Assembly (NCBI GenBank): GCA_963205115.1
Contig: CAUJHV010000029.1
Location: 214,283 to 278,282, forward strand
Length of the DNA: 64,000 bases
Direction: 5' to 3'
DNA from: Pseudomonadota bacterium
Lineage (GTDB): Bacteria > Pseudomonadota > Gammaproteobacteria > Burkholderiales > Burkholderiaceae_C
Part shown: positions 25,922 through 35,114 of the stretch, piece by piece
How positions within the stretch are numbered: the first letter of the stretch is position 1
How the letters are laid out: every line of letters begins with the position of its first letter
Made by a program: the position numbers and the translations under genes
Notes under the pieces: generated by a model
What the model was told of the DNA's origin: nothing
Database searches by the model: none
What the model saw: the letters and a program-made list of their open reading frames with translations, nothing else

Positions 25922-28831
25922 GTGAGCGCCACCCGGCTCGAGCTGTTCAGCCACAGTCCGTCGATCCGTGTGCGCGACGTGACGCTGTCGCAAGCCGACG
26001 ACCGCCAGCGCCACCGCGAAAAGCTGGCGCGCATCGTGCTGGACGAGATGTTCCAGTTCGTCGGCTTGCTCGATGCCCAGGGGCTGACGCTTGAAATCAA
26101 CAGCACTGCGCTGGAAGGCGCCGGCATCCAGCTGGACGAAATCCAGGGCAAACCCTTCTGGCAGGCACGCTGGTGGGCCGTCTCCAGCGAGACCATGGAG
26201 TACCAGCGCGAGCTGATCCGCCGCGCCAGCGCCGGCGAGTTCGTGCGCTGCGATGTCGAGGTCTACGGCCGCTCGGGCGGTGAAGAGACCATCATCGTCG
26301 ACTACTCGCTGATGCCGGTGCGCGACGCGGGCGGCCGGGTGGTCTTCCTGCTGGCCGAAGGCCGCAACATCACCGAAAAGAAGCGCGCCGAAGCCGTGAT
26401 CGCGCGCAAGAGCGAAGAGCTGCAAAGGCTGCTCGACCACGTGCGCCAGCTCGACCAGCTCAAGAGTGACCTCTTCGCCAACGTCAGCCACGAGCTGCGC
26501 ACGCCGCTGACGTTGATCCTGGGCCCCGCGGAGGAGATGCTGGCCCACGGCACCAACCTCACCGAACTGCAGCGCCGCGACCTGACGGTGATCCACCGCA
26601 ACGCGTCCACGCTGCTCAAACACGTCAACGATCTGCTCGACCTGTCCAAGCTCGACGCGCGGCGCATGACGATCAACTACGCCCGCATCGACCTCGTGCC
26701 GCTGGTGCGCATGGTCGCGGGCCACTTCCAGACGCTGGCGCCGCCGCGCGGGCTGAGCTACGCGATCAGCACGCCGGACACGCTGCCGGCCGAGGTGGAC
26801 GCCGAGAAGATCGAACAGGTGCTGCTGAACCTGCTGTCCAACGCCTTCAAGTTCACGCCGGCGGGCGGGCGCATCCACTGCGCGCTGGAAGCCATCGGCG
26901 AAGGCCACGTGCTGCTGAGCGTGCAGGACAGCGGCCCTGGCGTCGCGCCCGAGATGCGGCGCACGATCTTCGAGCGCTTTCGCCAGGCGCAGCAGGCCAC
27001 CACGCGCAGCTATGGCGGCACGGGTCTTGGCCTGGCCATCGCCAAGGAGCTGGTCGATCTGCACCAGGGCACGATCAGCGTGGCGCCGGCGCCTGGCGGT
27101 GGCTCGCTGTTCCAGGTGGAGATGCCGCGCCAGGCGCCGGACGGCGCGTTTGTGCGCAGCGGTCTGGTCGTCGACGATTCCGCGCGACGCGAAGCCGTGG
27201 CCGAAGGCGTGGTGGCCGAGTTGCAGCCGTCCGACGCCGACGCGGTCTTCGAGCAGCGCAGGCCCGACCGCCCCAGCATCCTGGTGGTCGAGGACAACCA
27301 CGAGATGCGCCGCTTCATCGTCGAGTCGCTGGCGCAGGAGTACGACATGGTCTCGGTCGCGGATGGCGAATCGGGCCTGGCGCGCGCGCTGGCCGAACTT
27401 CCGGATCTGGTCGTCACCGACCTGATGCTGCCGCGCCTGGGCGGCGACGGGCTGGTGCAGGCGTTGCGCCAGCGGCCGGGACTGGCGAACGTGCCCATCC
27501 TCGTGCTCTCGGCCAAGGACGACGACGCGCTGCGCACACGGCTGCTGGCCGAATCGGTGCAGGACTACGTCACCAAGCCTTTCTCGGCCAACGAGTTGCG
27601 TGCACGCGTGCGCAACCTGGTCACGGTCAAGCGCGCGCGCGACATGCTGCAGCGCGAACTGGCCACGCAGAACGAAGACCTTGCGCAGTTGGCGGAGCAG
27701 CTCATCGCCAACCGCCAGGCGCTGCAGGCCTCCGAATACCGCTGGTGGGCGATCTACGAACACTCGCCGGTGGGCATCGCACTGGCCGATGCGAGCGGCG
27801 CCTTCCGCACGACGAACCCGGCCTTCCGGGCGATGGTGGGCTACGAACCCGAGACCTTGCACCAGCTGAGCCTGCCCCAGCTCACGCCGGAAGACGACCG
27901 CGCGGCCGCCGAGCTGCGGCTGCAGCGCCTGCTCAGCGGCGAGGTCGAGGAGCACCACCTGCAGCGCCGTTTCCTGCGCCGCGACGGCAGCATCGCCTGG
28001 GCCAACACCAGTGTCTCGCTGGTGCCCGCGTCCGACCGCACACCGCGCCAGCTGATCATGGTGGCCGAGGACATCACCGAGCGCAAACGCGCCGAGCAGG
28101 CGCTGTCGAAGGCGCAGGAAGAGATCGCCCGCGTGTCGCGGGCCTCCACGCTGGGCGAGCTGGCGGCGTCGATCGCGCACGAGGTCAACCAGCCGCTGGG
28201 CGCCGTCGTCGTCAACGGCCATGCCTGCCTGCGCTGGCTGCAGGCCCGGCCGCCGAGCGGGTCGGAAGCCACGGCGGCGGTCGAGCGCATCATCCGTGAC
28301 GCCAACCGCGCCAGTGCCGTGATCGCGCGCATCCGCGCCTTCCTCAAGCGCGACGAGGTGCGGCGTGACCTGATCGACGCCGACGGCGTGATCCGCGAGG
28401 TGATCGAGCTCGTGCGGCCCGAGGCCGCCAAGCAAGGCATCCGCATCCGCCACAGCCCGGCAGCTGAGCTGCCGCCGGTGCTGGCCGACCGCATACAGCT
28501 GCAGCAGGTGGTGCTGAACCTGCTGCTCAACGGCATCGAGGCCATGGTCGATACCGCACCGGCCCAGCGCGTGCTGGCCGTGGCCACGCGTGCACACGAC
28601 AAGGACAGCGTCGCCATCGACGTGCGCGACGCCGGCCATGGCATCGGCGCCGACGACCGCGACCGCATCTTCGATGCCTTCCACACCACCAAGGCCGAAG
28701 GCATGGGCATGGGGCTGGCGATCAGCCGCTCGATCGTCGAGTCCCACGGCGGCCGCATCTGGGTGACGCCGCACACGGGCCCCGGCGTGACCTTCTCCTT
28801 CACCCTTCCCTGCGAGCGAGGCCGACCATGA
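25922..28831 (+). CDS. TodS/StyS-type double histidine kinase with internal receiver
   Basis: This protein of about 969 residues has the order PAS, histidine kinase, receiver, PAS, histidine kinase. The first H-box is NVSHELRTPLTLILG near residue 189, with an ATPase domain to about residue 410. The receiver has VVEDN and VVTDLMLPRLGG (about 455-570). The second PAS runs from about 605, and the second kinase uses SIAHEVNQPLGAVVVN. No transmembrane helix is seen, so it is cytoplasmic. This architecture is that of TodS, TmoS and StyS, which sense toluene or styrene directly in a PAS domain. A GTG at 25922 is chosen; the frame is open to 25844. It overlaps the response regulator gene by 4 bases. 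Confidence 0.88.
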   Translation: MSATRLELFSHSPSIRVRDVTLSQADDRQRHREKLARIVLDEMFQFVGLLDAQGLTLEINSTALEGAGIQLDEIQGKPFWQARWWAVSSETMEYQRELIRRASAGEFVRCDVEVYGRSGGEETIIVDYSLMPVRDAGGRVVFLLAEGRNITEKKRAEAVIARKSEELQRLLDHVRQLDQLKSDLFANVSHELRTPLTLILGPAEEMLAHGTNLTELQRRDLTVIHRNASTLLKHVNDLLDLSKLDARRMTINYARIDLVPLVRMVAGHFQTLAPPRGLSYAISTPDTLPAEVDAEKIEQVLLNLLSNAFKFTPAGGRIHCALEAIGEGHVLLSVQDSGPGVAPEMRRTIFERFRQAQQATTRSYGGTGLGLAIAKELVDLHQGTISVAPAPGGGSLFQVEMPRQAPDGAFVRSGLVVDDSARREAVAEGVVAELQPSDADAVFEQRRPDRPSILVVEDNHEMRRFIVESLAQEYDMVSVADGESGLARALAELPDLVVTDLMLPRLGGDGLVQALRQRPGLANVPILVLSAKDDDALRTRLLAESVQDYVTKPFSANELRARVRNLVTVKRARDMLQRELATQNEDLAQLAEQLIANRQALQASEYRWWAIYEHSPVGIALADASGAFRTTNPAFRAMVGYEPETLHQLSLPQLTPEDDRAAAELRLQRLLSGEVEEHHLQRRFLRRDGSIAWANTSVSLVPASDRTPRQLIMVAEDITERKRAEQALSKAQEEIARVSRASTLGELAASIAHEVNQPLGAVVVNGHACLRWLQARPPSGSEATAAVERIIRDANRASAVIARIRAFLKRDEVRRDLIDADGVIREVIELVRPEAAKQGIRIRHSPAAELPPVLADRIQLQQVVLNLLLNGIEAMVDTAPAQRVLAVATRAHDKDSVAIDVRDAGHGIGADDRDRIFDAFHTTKAEGMGMGLAISRSIVESHGGRIWVTPHTGPGVTFSFTLPCERGRP

Positions 28832-29529
28832 ACGCCATCCAACATCCCGAAAAGGCCCAGGTTTTTGTGGTCGACGACGACCTTTCCGTGCGCGAAGCCA
28901 TGAGCAGCCTGATCCGCTCGGTCGGGCTGGGCGTCGACACCTTCGCCTCGGCCGCGGAATTCCTGTCGCGCTTTCGCCGGCCCGACACCGCCGCCTGCCT
29001 GGTGCTGGACGTGCGCATGCCCGGCATGAGCGGGCTGGAGCTGCAAAGGCACCTGGGCGAAACCGGCCACCACCTGCCCATCGTCTTCATCACCGGGCAC
29101 GGCGATATCCCGATGACCGTGCGTGCGATCAAGGCCGGCGCCATCGAGTTCCTGCCCAAGCCCTTCCGCGACCAGGACCTGCTGGAGGCCATCACCCAAT
29201 CGCTGCAGCAGGACGAAGCCGCACAGGCCACGCGCCTGCGCCTGGCCGAATTGCGGGCGCGGCTGGCCAGCCTGACGCCGCGCGAACTGGAGGTGCTGCC
29301 GATGATGCTCAAGGGCCTGCGCAACAAGCAGGCCGCGCATGCGCTGGGCATCGCCGAGGTCACGGTCAAGGTGCACCGCCACCACATCATGGAGAAGATG
29401 CAGGCCTCGTCGGTGCCCGACCTCGTCGAGATGATCAATACCCTGCGCCAGGGTGAATCGGCGACTCGAACGTCCGACCTCAGCGGACCGGGTTCAGAAG
29501 CGCTGGGTGCCGGGCGCCGGGTTCACTGA
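28828..29529 (+). CDS. TodT/StyR-type response regulator
   Basis: The 233-residue protein has a receiver domain with FVVDDD, the phospho-acceptor Asp in LVLDVRMPGMSG, ITGHGDIPM and LPKPF. Its C-terminal LuxR/FixJ-type helix-turn-helix (LTPRELEVLPMML, KQAAHALGIAEVTVKVH) is DNA-binding. The start overlaps the kinase stop by 4 bases (ATGA), so the two proteins are translationally coupled and should form a pair. It would activate aromatic catabolic promoters. The tmo-type operon that converges on it from the other strand is the obvious candidate target. Confidence 0.9.
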   Translation: MNAIQHPEKAQVFVVDDDLSVREAMSSLIRSVGLGVDTFASAAEFLSRFRRPDTAACLVLDVRMPGMSGLELQRHLGETGHHLPIVFITGHGDIPMTVRAIKAGAIEFLPKPFRDQDLLEAITQSLQQDEAAQATRLRLAELRARLASLTPRELEVLPMMLKGLRNKQAAHALGIAEVTVKVHRHHIMEKMQASSVPDLVEMINTLRQGESATRTSDLSGPGSEALGAGRRVH

Positions 29530-29538
29530 CCCCCTCCA

Positions 29539-29576
29539 CCCCGCCTCGGCGATGGCCCCAGCCATGGCGGGCGGGG
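29539..29576. terminator. GC-rich hairpin between convergent operons
   Basis: CCCCGCC plus ATGGC pair with GCCAT plus GGCGGGG around a CCCA loop, with a bulge on the left arm. It lies between the convergent regulator and monooxygenase genes and could terminate both. No T-tract is seen. Confidence 0.35.
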
Positions 29577-29588
29577 CCCCGCGAGGAT

Positions 29589-30575
29589 TCACAGCCCGAC
29601 GCCGCGCCTGAACTGCGCTGCAGCCGCCGTGGCCTTGGCGCCGATGCCCGGCGCATCGGGCAGCGCGGCGCAGTAGGCCGCCACGGCCTTGTCGGCCAGG
29701 GGCTCCCACTTCTGCACCCAGCCGCGCATCACCTCCAGGTTGCCCGGCTGCCCGAGCGCCATGCGCACGAGTTCGGTGGCCCAGCGGCGGTGCCGTTGCG
29801 CGTCGAGCAACTGCGCGTCGGTGATCAGGCCCAGCAAGGTGTCACCGTTGTGCCGGGCAGCCTCGCCCAGGCCGCGCAGCACCGCTTCTTCGACGGCAGG
29901 CCGCACGACCAGGTTCAGGGCAGTGAAGCTCTCGGCCCAGTCCCAGGCCACCAGCGCACGTTCGACCAACTCGCGCCAGCCCTGCCAGGCGGCGTCCTGT
30001 TCCCAGTAGCCGCGCTCGTCACGTCCGAAGCCCAGCGCCGGGAAGCTGTTCGAGAGTTCCTTGGTGCGATACGCCGTGTGTGAGAGCCAGCGCAGCGAGT
30101 CGGCCGTCTGGTAGGTGGCGCAGTTGGAGATCGTCGAGGCCGGCGCCATCTGCGACAGATAGGCCGAGCCCATCTGCAGCGTGTGGAACAGGTAGCGCGC
30201 CGGGGTGTACAACCGCGCCAGCGAGCCGGCCCAGGTTTTCTCCAGCATGCTGTCGTGGCCACGCGCCGAGAACTGCTCCAGCAGCCCGGCGACATAGGTC
30301 TCCTGCCCGTCCTGCTGCATGTTGTAGGTGCGGTAGACCATCTCGTCCGGGTCGCGGAAGGCGTTCCAGTCCGGGTGCGTCAGCGGCGAGGCGTTGCGGT
30401 GCGTCTTGAACCACTGCGCCATCTCGAAATTCGGATCCAGCTCGAAAGGCGCGTCCGGGTTGTCGGTGTGGAAATGCAGGTTCGTCGAGACGATCTCGTA
30501 CTCGCTGGGCTTGCGCCGGCGCCCCGCGAGGTGGCTCCAGGTCTTCAGCGGCTTCAGGACTTCGGGTTGGGACAT
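29589..30575 (-). CDS. tmoE: Toluene monooxygenase hydroxylase beta subunit
   Basis: The 328-residue protein matches TmoE-like beta subunits of bacterial multicomponent monooxygenases in length and in segments such as TWSHLAGRRRKPSEYEIVST, PDEMVYRTYN and WDWAESFTALNLVVRP. The beta subunit lacks the diiron site and supports the alpha subunit in an (alpha-beta-gamma)2 hydroxylase. It is the last gene of the operon. In known tmo, tou and tbu operons a reductase gene (tmoF) follows at this point, but here the next gene is the convergent response regulator. Confidence 0.9.
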   Translation of the reverse strand: MSQPEVLKPLKTWSHLAGRRRKPSEYEIVSTNLHFHTDNPDAPFELDPNFEMAQWFKTHRNASPLTHPDWNAFRDPDEMVYRTYNMQQDGQETYVAGLLEQFSARGHDSMLEKTWAGSLARLYTPARYLFHTLQMGSAYLSQMAPASTISNCATYQTADSLRWLSHTAYRTKELSNSFPALGFGRDERGYWEQDAAWQGWRELVERALVAWDWAESFTALNLVVRPAVEEAVLRGLGEAARHNGDTLLGLITDAQLLDAQRHRRWATELVRMALGQPGNLEVMRGWVQKWEPLADKAVAAYCAALPDAPGIGAKATAAAAQFRRGVGL

Positions 30576-30589
30576 GGCGGCGGTCTCCT

Positions 30590-30904
30590 TCAGAGCGTCT
30601 TCTCGTAGTAGAAGCGGACATAGTCGTCCGCCGTCTCGATGCGGCCTGCAAACGAGCCGAGGTTGACCTCGAGCTCAGACATCTTGAACGGCCGTCCCAG
30701 CGTGCGTTCCAGCGTCTCGCGGCGCAGGATCAACTCGCCTTCGGTGTCGATGCGCACATAGGCCAGCTTGTCGTCGACACGGATGGTCTTGCCGGGGTTG
30801 TCTTCCTCGGCGGCCTCGATCACCCCGGCGGTGATGGGGCTGGCGCGCAGCACGGGGCCGACGCGGTTGTTGCGGTAGGCGTGGGCGGTTTTTTCTTGGC
30901 TCAT
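30590..30904 (-). CDS. tmoD: Monooxygenase effector (coupling) protein
   Basis: This 104-residue protein has the [21 protein letters not shown] stretch and the later [15 protein letters not shown] segment typical of TmoD/MmoB-like effectors. These bind the hydroxylase without any cofactor and control oxygen activation and regioselectivity. It lies between the Rieske ferredoxin and beta-subunit genes with short spacers, as in tmoABCDEF. The ATG at 30904 is supported by a nearby purine-rich site; an upstream in-frame ATG would extend into the preceding gene. Confidence 0.9.
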   Translation of the reverse strand: MSQEKTAHAYRNNRVGPVLRASPITAGVIEAAEEDNPGKTIRVDDKLAYVRIDTEGELILRRETLERTLGRPFKMSELEVNLGSFAGRIETADDYVRFYYEKTL

Positions 30905-30923
30905 GGTGGGGTTCCGGTGGTGT

Positions 30924-31259
30924 TCAGGCGTGGGCGAACAGCGGTTGGATGCCTTCGACGTCGACAAGCACATCGTCACCGTCGAGCTTCACGGGGTACG
31001 GGGCCAGCTGGCAGTCGCCCGGGTTGATGCCCTTGCCGCTGCGTGCATCGAAAGTCCATTGGTGCGCCCTGCACATCAGCACCTGGCCGTCGAAACTGCC
31101 TTCGCACAGCGGGATGTCCTGGTGCGGGCACTTGCCCTGGAAGGCTCGCACATCGCCGCCTTCCAGGCCGACGAGGACGATGACGTGTTCCTGTACCCGA
31201 ACCTCGTTGATCTCGCCTTCCCAGACGTCGTCCAGGGTGCAGACCTTCTGAAACGCCAT
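30924..31259 (-). CDS. tmoC: Rieske-type ferredoxin of the toluene monooxygenase
   Basis: The 111-residue protein has the two Rieske motifs, CPHQ (C-x-H) and CRAHQW (C-x2-H), that bind a 2Fe-2S cluster through two Cys and two His. It should pass electrons from a flavin reductase to the hydroxylase. It is the third gene of the operon, 9 bases after tmoB. Since no reductase gene is in the operon, its electron donor must come from elsewhere. Confidence 0.93.
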   Translation of the reverse strand: MAFQKVCTLDDVWEGEINEVRVQEHVIVLVGLEGGDVRAFQGKCPHQDIPLCEGSFDGQVLMCRAHQWTFDARSGKGINPGDCQLAPYPVKLDGDDVLVDVEGIQPLFAHA

Positions 31260-31268
31260 GGCCGTGCC

Positions 31269-31529
31269 TCAGTCGTCGCAGAAGATGAACTCGAGCGACT
31301 CCATCGGCTTGATGTCGGTCTCGCACAGTTTGGCGTCGCGCGGGAAGAAGGTCTCGCTGCCCTGGCGGCGCACGCGCACGACCTTGCCCGGCCGCGGCGC
31401 GACACGCCGGCCGACGGAATGGTGCGCAGCAGCGGCCGCCACCTGGTCCATCGTGTTTTCCGTGTCCACCGGCAGCAGTTGCAGCACGAAGTCGTACTGG
31501 AAGTTGGAAATCAGGGGAAAGAGTGCCAT
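31269..31529 (-). CDS. tmoB: Toluene monooxygenase hydroxylase gamma subunit
   Basis: This 86-residue ubiquitin-like protein begins ALFPLISNFQYDFVLQLLPV and contains DTENTMDQVA, as in TmoB-type gamma subunits of group 2 hydroxylases. It completes the (alpha-beta-gamma)2 hydroxylase. It follows tmoA with a short gap and precedes the ferredoxin gene. A GGAA-rich sequence upstream may serve as ribosome binding site. Confidence 0.9.
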   Translation of the reverse strand: MALFPLISNFQYDFVLQLLPVDTENTMDQVAAAAAHHSVGRRVAPRPGKVVRVRRQGSETFFPRDAKLCETDIKPMESLEFIFCDD

Positions 31530-31556
31530 GTCGTGTTCCTTTCGGTCGGGCCGCGT

Positions 31557-33062
31557 TCAGGCGGCCTTCTTCTGGTAGCGCTGCTGGCGGTAACTCTCGA
31601 CCCACGCGTACCCGTGGGCGTCGTCGCCGATCTCGCCCGGCGCCAGGCTCATGTACTTCAGCGCGCCACCCAGGTCGGGCGGCTGGATGTGGCCGGCCAG
31701 GAAGCGGTCGACCAGCGTGAGGTGGTCGCGGTAGCGCACGGGGTCCTGCTGGAACACCCAGCGGTCGATCTCGGAGTTGAAGTGGTAAGTGCGGCCCTTG
31801 TAGTCCAGCGGGTAGTCCTTGACGTTCCAGCCCTTGCCCGGAATGGCGCAGATCGGAATCTGGCTCATGTTGCAGACGATGGGCAGCGTCTCGGGCACGG
31901 TCAGCTCCGGACGGCCGGCCACGAGGTTGTCGATGATCACGTCCCAGGCCTGGCCGAACGAGTCGTTCCAGCCGGGGTACTTTTCCTCCAGCCAGTCGCG
32001 GCAGTCCGGCGTCATGCCGGCGGCGGGGTTCCACCACAGCGTGGGCCGCCAGAACCAGATGCCCATCTGGTAGGCGTGGTGCTGGTAGTCGAACTCGTTG
32101 ATCATCTGGTCCCAGTACCAGGGCAGGTCGAGACCCAGGTCGATCAGCGTGCGCTCGAACTGGCCGACGATCCACTCGGTCATGAACTCCTTGAACGACT
32201 GCTTGCGGTGCGCCAGCGGCGTGGCGTAGTCCATGGCCGTGCCGGTGAGCAGGCTGAACAGCCGCCAGGCGCGCGCAATGGCCACGTCCACGAGCTTCTG
32301 CGCCTGCTCTTTTCGACCGTTGGCGATCAGGATCTGCAGCGCCGGGCCGCCGATCTGCGCGTGCCGCGATTCGTCCGTCTGGATGCTGGAGATCAGGCTG
32401 GAGAAGGTGAAGTCGCCGGTCTCAGCCGCGTCCGCCGCCAGGCCCAGGAACTGCATGTTCGTGAAGCCGGTTTCGAAGGCGAAGGTCAGCATCACCGCGA
32501 TATCCGTGGCGCTGCGTGCCAGGAAGAGATCGTCGAAGGTGTGACGCGCCGCGATCGCGCCCCATTCGTTGGTGTGGTACGCCTTGTGCGCCCAGTCGAA
32601 CTGGCGGTCCTTGGAACAGTAGCTGTGCGGGAAGAACAGTTGCAGCTGCGCGTGCCGGTTCTCGTCCATCATGCCGAAGGTGGCCATGTTGCGCATGCCC
32701 GGCGCGCGGCCGAAGCGCACCATGCGGGCCTCGGCGCTCATGGCGGCGTACTCGCCCAGCGCAATGGCGCCGTAGTGCGATTTCAGGATCGACAGCCAGC
32801 CCGGATCGGCCTCCTCGAACATGCGGCTGCGCTCGAGTGCCGCCTTCACCGAATACGCACCCGCGTCCTTTTCGCGCTGGATGTTCACGTACTCGGCGTA
32901 CGAGGTCTTGTAGGGCTCGTCGTAGGTTTCCCACTTCTCCATCGGCACGCCCATCGCGCCGGTCATGAGGTCGGGGAAGAGTTCCGATTCCTTGACGTAG
33001 GTCGGCGTCCAGTTGGTGTCGCGTGCGATGTCGTACCAGTCGCTGCGGTCGAGCAATGCCAT
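31557..33062 (-). CDS. tmoA: Toluene monooxygenase hydroxylase alpha subunit (diiron)
   Basis: This 501-residue subunit aligns without gaps at its N terminus with toluene-4-monooxygenase TmoA as I recall it. The diiron ligands fall at the same numbers: E104 (GEYAAM), E134 and H137 (MMDENRHAQ), E197 (AFETGFTN), and E231 and H234 (QTDESRHAQ). The conserved Thr of ETGFT at 201 and Ile at 100 near the active-site channel are present. It would insert oxygen into an aromatic ring such as toluene, benzene or phenol. It opens the A-B-C-D-E operon, with a GGAGG site before the ATG. The exact ring position hydroxylated cannot be read safely from sequence. Confidence 0.93.
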   Translation of the reverse strand: MALLDRSDWYDIARDTNWTPTYVKESELFPDLMTGAMGVPMEKWETYDEPYKTSYAEYVNIQREKDAGAYSVKAALERSRMFEEADPGWLSILKSHYGAIALGEYAAMSAEARMVRFGRAPGMRNMATFGMMDENRHAQLQLFFPHSYCSKDRQFDWAHKAYHTNEWGAIAARHTFDDLFLARSATDIAVMLTFAFETGFTNMQFLGLAADAAETGDFTFSSLISSIQTDESRHAQIGGPALQILIANGRKEQAQKLVDVAIARAWRLFSLLTGTAMDYATPLAHRKQSFKEFMTEWIVGQFERTLIDLGLDLPWYWDQMINEFDYQHHAYQMGIWFWRPTLWWNPAAGMTPDCRDWLEEKYPGWNDSFGQAWDVIIDNLVAGRPELTVPETLPIVCNMSQIPICAIPGKGWNVKDYPLDYKGRTYHFNSEIDRWVFQQDPVRYRDHLTLVDRFLAGHIQPPDLGGALKYMSLAPGEIGDDAHGYAWVESYRQQRYQKKAA

Positions 33063-33145
33063 GGTTCTTGCCTCCAATGTGCGGCCGAGCATAGGCAGCA
33101 CACGGCGGCGGCACCATTGCACTTTGGTTTACGGCGCTACGCCTT

Positions 33146-34492
33146 TCAGAGCCGCCCGCAATCCGCCGCCAGCAGCAGGTGCGTGAGGTCGTGGAAGCGC
33201 TGCGCATCCTGTCCGGTGAGCTCGCGGATGCGCTCGATGCGCGCGTACAGCGTATTCGCGTGTACCCCGAGCGCACGCGCGGCACCCTGCACGTTCATGT
33301 CGGCGTCGGCCAGTGCGCGCAGTGATTTCAGCAGTGCGCCTGCCGATTTCTGGTCGGCCTCGCGCAGCCGCGCAAACCACGCCGGCAGCGCGGCCTGCAC
33401 GTAGTCCGCGCCGCGGTGGATCAGCAGGCGGCGGATGGGCAAGGCGGCAAACGGCACCACGCGCTCGGCCACCGTCGCGAAGTCCAGCGCCACCGTCGCT
33501 TCATGCAGGCCCTGCGGAATGAAGGCCGTCGACGGCTGGTCGCTGGAGAGCCCGACCAGCACCGCCGGGCCAAGCGTGAGCAGGCGCGGCAACACACGAT
33601 CGGCCAAGGCCGCCTGCGGCGCCGTCCAACCCGACACACGCCGCACATCGGAAAACACCGCCGTGACGAGGTTGCTGCGCAAGCCCACCAGCGCGCGCAC
33701 CGAGGCCAGCGGCGCCACGGCGTCGGCCACGGCGTCGGCCACGCGCTGCGCGCGCGCCGGGTTCTCCATCTCGAGCGGGTCGGTCGACTGCGCCAGCGCC
33801 ACGCAAAAGCTCAGCCGCTGCTCCAGGTAGCCTGCGCGCTTGAGCAGACGCGCCACACGCGCATCGGACTCGTCATAGCCGCTGACCAGCGTGCTCAAGA
33901 GCTCGTTGCGCCGATCGCCTTCCGCTTCCGCCAGCAGCCGCGTCTGCGCCACGTATTCACCCGCCGCGACGATGCCGACGGCGCCCACATACTCCGCGCC
34001 GAACGCGGCCCAGACCGCCTCCACGGGCGCCTTGCCGCGCAAGGCCTGCACCCACCAGGCTTGCATGCAGCGATACCCCTGCAGCAGCGCCTCGAGCGGA
34101 AAGCGCTGCGCGGCGCACCGGCGTGCATGTGCACGAACGAACTCGAAATCACCCGGCGCGCCGCCGTCCAGCAGCCGCACGAACTCGGCCAGGTGTTCCT
34201 GCGCATGCCGCTCCAGATCGGGCAGCAGTTCCGGGTTGCCCGATGCGCCGAAGGCCGCGACCTCGGCCACCACGGCCTCGCGCACGCGGCGCGCCCAGGC
34301 CTCGGTGGGCTGCGGCCAGGCACCGGTGTCGCGCGTGGACGCGCCTGAGGGCGCATCGGCCCGCACGGCATCCAAGGCCTTCTGCAGGCGCCGGGACGTG
34401 TCGGCGTCGGTGATCGGTGCAGCCAGGGGCAGAGGGTTGGGCAGTTTGGATGGCACTGTGAACACTCGACATTCAGAACCCGCAATTCTCAT
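33146..34492 (-). CDS. PucR/CdaR-type transcriptional regulator
   Basis: The 448-residue protein has a helical RsbRD-like N-terminal region, a central GGDEF-like fold region typical of PucR regulators, and a C-terminal HTH_30 domain (ALADADMNVQGAARALGVHANTLYARIERI). It is encoded just upstream of the monooxygenase operon on the same strand, with an 83-base gap before tmoA. It could therefore be read together with the operon or control it. The ATG at 34492 is chosen; an earlier in-frame codon would add a low-quality extension. It is divergent from the YciI-like gene. Confidence 0.82.
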   Translation of the reverse strand: MRIAGSECRVFTVPSKLPNPLPLAAPITDADTSRRLQKALDAVRADAPSGASTRDTGAWPQPTEAWARRVREAVVAEVAAFGASGNPELLPDLERHAQEHLAEFVRLLDGGAPGDFEFVRAHARRCAAQRFPLEALLQGYRCMQAWWVQALRGKAPVEAVWAAFGAEYVGAVGIVAAGEYVAQTRLLAEAEGDRRNELLSTLVSGYDESDARVARLLKRAGYLEQRLSFCVALAQSTDPLEMENPARAQRVADAVADAVAPLASVRALVGLRSNLVTAVFSDVRRVSGWTAPQAALADRVLPRLLTLGPAVLVGLSSDQPSTAFIPQGLHEATVALDFATVAERVVPFAALPIRRLLIHRGADYVQAALPAWFARLREADQKSAGALLKSLRALADADMNVQGAARALGVHANTLYARIERIRELTGQDAQRFHDLTHLLLAADCGRL

Positions 34493-34589
34493 GAAAGTCG
34501 CCGTTGTTTGCACCTGTTGATGTGAATACTCTCCACATCGGGATGCCGGCCGGCGCCCTTCCACTCATCCCCTATCAGGAGAACGCAAC

Positions 34590-34904
34590 ATGGCCAAATA
34601 CCTCTTCGTCTATCACGGCGGCAAGGTGCCCACCAACCCGGCAGAAGCCAAGGCGACACACGACGCCTGGGGCGCGTGGTTCGGCTCGCTCGGCGCGGCC
34701 GTCATCGACGGCGGAAATCCCGTGGGCAAGTCCTACACCGTGCGCGGCGATGGCTCGCTCGTCAGCGACGGCGGCGCCAACCCGGCCACCGGCTACAGCC
34801 TCATCGAAGCCTCGAACGTCGAAGACGCCCACAAGAAGGCCGCCGGCTGCCCGCTGCTGAAACACGGTGGCACGATCGAGCTGGCACAGGCGATGGATAT
34901 GTGA
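34590..34904 (+). CDS. YciI-like (YCII-related domain) protein
   Basis: This 104-residue protein begins AKYLFVYHGG and has the alpha-beta ferredoxin-like fold of YCII-related proteins, with a His in the first strand and the NPVGKSYTV and GGANPATGYSLIEA segments seen in the DGPF/YCII group. Roles of this group range from lactone-type enzymes to accessory domains of sigma factors, and the function here is unknown. It is divergent from the PucR regulator, 97 bases between the starts. A TCAGGAGAACGC Shine-Dalgarno region precedes the ATG. Confidence 0.75.
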   Translation: MAKYLFVYHGGKVPTNPAEAKATHDAWGAWFGSLGAAVIDGGNPVGKSYTVRGDGSLVSDGGANPATGYSLIEASNVEDAHKKAAGCPLLKHGGTIELAQAMDM

Positions 34905-35114
34905 CGGCATCCACCCCGCGGAGCCGGAAGAACTGGCCTCGGCGGAGTGGTCTGTTCGCAGGTCTGCCACGCCGGCCTGCGCTCTAGGATGTCCGCACGG
35001 GCTGCAGGCCGGGTTCAGCCCGCCTGCGTCTCGACAAGGCACAGGCAAAGGCCACGTCGACCAGGCAGCCCGTAGACGGCCCCCACGCGGTTGTCGCCTA
35101 CCGCTGAGGTCCAG

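Noticed and set aside
25784..28774. A 996-codon open frame on the minus strand opposite the TodS-like kinase gene
   Set aside because: It is a by-product of high GC codon bias on the coding strand: the plus-strand frame has clear kinase motifs, whereas the minus-strand translation is His/Arg/Gln-rich without any domain.
33063..33145. Sigma-54 or tod-box promoter upstream of tmoA
   Set aside because: GG and GC dinucleotides are present but not at the -24/-12 spacing, and only a half of the ATAAAC-type tod box is visible, so the claim was not supported.
30903..33404. An 833-codon plus-strand open frame opposite the tmo operon
   Set aside because: It covers five clearly identified minus-strand genes and is therefore a mirror frame produced by codon bias.
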